Assembly (NCBI GenBank): GCA_026874595.1
Contig: CM049306.1
Location: 108,833,142 to 108,897,141 of the forward strand
Direction of reading: 5' to 3'
DNA: 64,000 nucleotides
DNA from: Sipunculus nudus
Lineage: Eukaryota; Annelida; Sipuncula; Golfingiida; Sipunculidae
The position numbers and the translations under genes are program-made. The notes below the pieces were generated by a model. It was not told the DNA's origin. It did no database searches and saw nothing but the letters and a program-made list of their open reading frames with translations. This document shows, in pieces, positions 60,183 to 64,000 of this stretch. The first letter of the stretch is position 1. Every line of letters starts with the position of its first letter.

Positions 60183-63134
60183 GTCAATGTACGTGGTGAT
60201 ACTTGTAACTAACACTGACAGACCAGTCATCGGATCAATATACATGGTTATACTTGTAACTAACTCTGACAGACCAGTCATGAGATCAATATACTAGGTG
60301 ATACTTGTAACTAACACTGACAGACCAGTCATAGGGTCAATATACTAGGTGATACTTGTAACTAACTCTGACATACCAGACATAGGGTCAATATACGTGG
60401 TGATACTTGTAACTAACTCTGACATACCAGACATAGGGTCAATATACGTGGTGATACTTGTAACTAACTCTGACATACCAGACATAGGGTCAATATACGT
60501 GGTGATACTTGTAACTCACTCTGACAGACCAGACATAGGGTCAATATACGTGATGATACTTGTAACTAACTCTGACAGACCAGACATAGGGTCAATATAC
60601 GTGGTGATACTTGTAACTAACTCTGACATACCAGACATAGGGTCAATATACGTGATGATACTTTAACTAACTCCGACAGATCAGACATAGGGTCAATATA
60701 CGTGGTGATACTTGTAACTAACTCTGACATACCAGACATAGGGTCAATATACGTGATGATACTTGTAACTTACTCTGACAGACCAGACATAGGGTCAATA
60801 TACGTGGTGATACTTGTAACTAACTCTGACAGACCAGACATAGGGTCAATATACGTGGTGATACTTGTAACTAACTCTGACAAAGCAGACATAGGGTCAA
60901 TATACGTGGTGATACTTGTAACTAACTCTGACAGAGCAGACATAGGGTCAATATACGTGGTGATACTTGTAACTAACTCTGACAGACCAGACATAGGGTC
61001 AATATACGTGGTGATACTTGTAACTAACTCTGACAGACCAGACATAGGGTCAATATACGTGGTGATACTTGTAACTAACTCTGACAGACAAGACATAGGG
61101 TCAATATACGTGGTGATACTTGTAACTAACTCTGACAGACCAGACATAGGGTCAATATACGTGGTGATACTTGTAACTAACTCTGACAGACCAGACATAG
61201 GGTCAATATACGTGGTGGTACTTGTAACTAACTCTGACAGACCAGACATAGGGTCAATATACGTGGTGATACTTGTAACTAACTCTGACATACCAGACAT
61301 AGGGTCAATATACGTGGTGATACTTGTAACTAACTCTGACAGAGCAGACATAGGGTCAATATACGTGGTGATACTTGTAACTAACTCTGACAGACCAGAC
61401 ATAGGGTCATTATACGTGGTGATACTTGTAACTAACTCTGACAGACCAGACATAGGGTCAATATACGTGGTGATACTTGTAACTAACTCTGACAGACCAG
61501 ACATAGGGTCAATATACGTGGTGATACTTGTAACTAACTCTGACAGACCAGACATAGGGTCAATATACGTGGTGATACTTGTAACTAACTCTGACAGACC
61601 AGACATAGGGTCAATATACGTGGTGATACTTGTAACTAACTCTGACAGACCAGACATAGGGTCAATATACGTGGTGGTACTTGTAACTAACTCTGACAGA
61701 CCAGACATAGGGTCAATATACGTGGTGATACTTGTAACTAACTCTGACAGACCAGACATAGGGTCAATATACGTGGTGATACTTGTAACTAACTCTGACA
61801 GACCAGACATAGGGTCAATATACGTGGTGATACTTGTAACTAACTCTGACAGACCAGACATAGGGTCAATATACGTGGTGGTACTTGTAACTAACTCTGA
61901 CATACCAGACATAGGGTCAATATACGTGGTGATACTTGTAACTAACTCTGACAGACCAGACATAGGGTCAATATACATGGTGATACTTGTAACTAATTCT
62001 GACATACCAGACATAGGGTCAATATTCGTGGTGATACTTGTAACTAATTCTGACAGACCAGACATAGGGTCAATATACGTGGTGATACTTGTAACTAACT
62101 CTGACATACCAGACATAGGGTCAATATACGTGGTGATACTTGTAACTAACTCTAACAGACTAGTCATGAGATCAATATACGTGGTGATACTTGAAAGTAA
62201 CTCTGACAGGCCAGTCATCGGATCACTATACGTGGTGATACTTGTAACTAACTCTGACAGACCATTCATGGGATCAATATACGTGGTGATACCTGTATCT
62301 TACTCTGACATACCAGTCATGGGATCAATATACGTGGTGACACTTGTAACTCTGACAGGCCAGTCATGGGATCAGTATACGTAGTGATACTTGTAACTAA
62401 CTCTGACAGACCATTCATGGGTTCAATATACGTGGTGATACTTGTAACTAACTCTGACAGACCAGACATAGGGTCAGAATACGTGGTGATACTTGTAACT
62501 AACTCTGACAGACCAGACATAGGGTCAATATACGTGGTGATACTTGTAACTAACTCTGACAGACCAGTCATGAGATCAATATACATGGTGATACTTGTAA
62601 GTAACTCTGACAAGCCAGTCATCGGATCAATATACGTGGTGACACTTGTAACTCTGACAGGCCAGTCATGGGATCAATATACGTGGTGATACTTGTATCT
62701 AACTCTGACAGATCAGTCATGGGATCAATATACGTGGTAATACTTGTAACTAACTCTGACAGACCAGTCATGGGATCAATATACGTGGTGACCCTTTTAC
62801 TCTGACAGGCCAGTCTTGGGATCAATATACGTGTTGATACTTGTATCTAACTCTGAAAGATCAGTCATAGGATCAATATACGTGGTGATACTTGTAACTA
62901 GCTCTGACAGACCAGTCATGGGATCAATATACGTGGTGATACTTGCATCTTACTCTGACAGACCAGACATAGGGTCAATATACGTGGTGATACTTGTAAC
63001 TAACTCTGACAGGCCAGTCGTGGGATCAATATATGTGGTGATACTTGTAACTAACTCTGATAAGACCAGTCATGGGATAAGTATTCATGGTGGTTCTTGT
63101 AACTAACTCTGACAGACCAGTCATGGGATCAACA
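60183..63134. repeat. 51-bp minisatellite, about 58 units
   Basis: Each unit contains GTGGTGATACTTGTAACTAA, CTCTGACAGACCAGACATAG and GGTCAATATAC. The core (about 60350-62150) is nearly homogeneous; the flanks carry 'CAGTCATGGGATC' variants and several shortened units with 'GTGACACTTGTAACTCTG'. As 51 is divisible by three, both strands stay open for hundreds of codons (VVILVTNSDRPDIGSIY on plus, MSGLSELVTSITTYIDP on minus). Non-coding origin is much more likely. Confidence 0.97.
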
Positions 63135-63256
63135 TAAACAAAAACAAAAACATAGTTTACACTAATAATTGGTTTATTTCTTGAAAATAATAAACATGCC
63201 TTTCAAACATATAACTTCTATGAAACAACCTCCCGCTTTTCCAGTGAAAAAAGCGT

Positions 63257-64000
63257 TAAAATCACTTATATCTCTGCAGTGACTAGACTAATTCACCTGA
63301 AATTCGGCATGCGTAAACATCCTGGATAGCTTTTCTGATTTTATGACAGGTGGCGCCACCTACATTCACGTTTACGCTGCAGACATCCAAGCTCATATCT
63401 CGGGAACCGTTTGACCGATCAGGAAATTTTTTTTGCGCAAATGTAGCCCTTGGAGAGCTTTATAACATACACAAAAAATGGTGGCGCCACATGCAACCAT
63501 GTTTGCACAGTGTCCATCTGTTCGTCTGCCTTGGGTTAAAATCACTCATATCTCTGCAGTGACTTGACTAATTCACCTGAAATTCGGCATGCGTAAACAT
63601 CCTAGATAGCTTTTCTGATTTTATGACAGGTGGCGCCACCTACATTCACGTTTACGCTGCAGACATCCAAGCTCATATCTCGGGAACCGTTTGACCGATC
63701 AGGAAAATTTTTTGCGCAAATGTAGCCCTTGGAGAGCTTGATAACATACACAAAAAATGGTGGCGCCACCTGCAACCATGTTTGCACAGTGTCCATCTGT
63801 TTGTCTGCCTTGGGTTAAAATCACTTATATCTCTGCAGTGACTAGACTTATTCACCTGAAATTCGGCATGCGTAAACATCCTGGATAGTTTTTCTGATTT
63901 TATGACAGGTGGCGCCACCTACATTCACGTTTACGCTGCAGACATCCAAGCTCATATCTCGGGAACCGTTTGACCGATCAGGAAAATTTTTTTGCACAAA
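63257..64000. repeat. 280-bp tandem repeat, runs off window
   Basis: 'ATCACTTATATCTCTGCAGTG' or its variant recurs at 63261, 63541 and 63820 (periods 280 and 279). Each unit has a 12-bp palindrome GGTGGCGCCACC and a second GGTGGCGCCAC. At least 2.6 units are visible and very similar to each other. Confidence 0.93.

Noticed and set aside
60702-62384. 560-codon open frame of a 17-residue repeat
   Set aside because: It is the translation of a 51-bp minisatellite. The opposite strand is equally open and no start context, signal or domain is present.

Overview
This is eukaryotic, AT-rich, intron- and repeat-dense DNA. Secreted ferritins carrying an iron-responsive element, several non-LTR retrotransposons and abundant tandem-repeat elements suggest a bivalve mollusc; that taxon is an inference. 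There are no bacterial-type operons, no intact tRNA or rRNA genes and no CRISPR. The only host genes I can support are three secreted ferritins, found by joining short exons with conserved splice phases (1, 0, 0, 0).

Layout. (1) 1-10304, minus strand: a light-chain-like secreted ferritin (here FerL). Its exons are 10304-10241, 6440-6298, 2825-2679 and 911-759; the last exon lies outside the window. A probable 5'UTR exon ends at 14580. (2) 14581-15743: a head-to-head intergenic region with CACGTG and CRE-type sites near both 5' ends. (3) 15744-23637, plus strand: a complete H-type secreted ferritin (FerA) with a textbook IRE, a 36-nt microexon, six coding exons and a polyA signal. (4) 23544-35472: a direct tandem duplication of about 4.7 kb that starts inside the FerA 3'UTR; the second copy is enlarged by an insertion. 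(5) 35473-44030: no recognised host gene, but a promoter-like cluster, minisatellites and a decayed CR1/L2-type LINE. (6) 44045-48320: a nearly complete LINE on the minus strand with 14-bp target-site duplications, ending about 0.24 kb before the next ferritin. (7) 48556-55796, plus strand: a third ferritin (FerB). Its signal exon is nearly identical to FerA's, but its IRE loop is broken, it carries an L-chain-like E-to-K change in the ferroxidase centre, and no convincing last exon is found. (8) 56800-64000: a tandem-repeat mobile element, a 51-bp minisatellite of about 58 units, and a 280-bp tandem repeat running off the window.

How the genes may work together (inference). FerA has every ferroxidase ligand and could oxidise and load iron in a secretory-pathway ferritin. 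FerL has lost that centre and has a four-cysteine N-terminal extension, so it resembles a structural or nucleating chain. The opposed H-like/L-like pair recalls the head-to-head secreted ferritin pair of insects. FerA should be translationally iron-regulated through its IRE, whereas FerB has lost the IRE loop and the promoter motifs and may be escaping regulation or decaying. Most other sequence is transposon-derived: two LINEs with target-site duplications, two older LINE relics, a Helitron-like element, a pogo-type MITE and a family of elements with internal tandem repeats.
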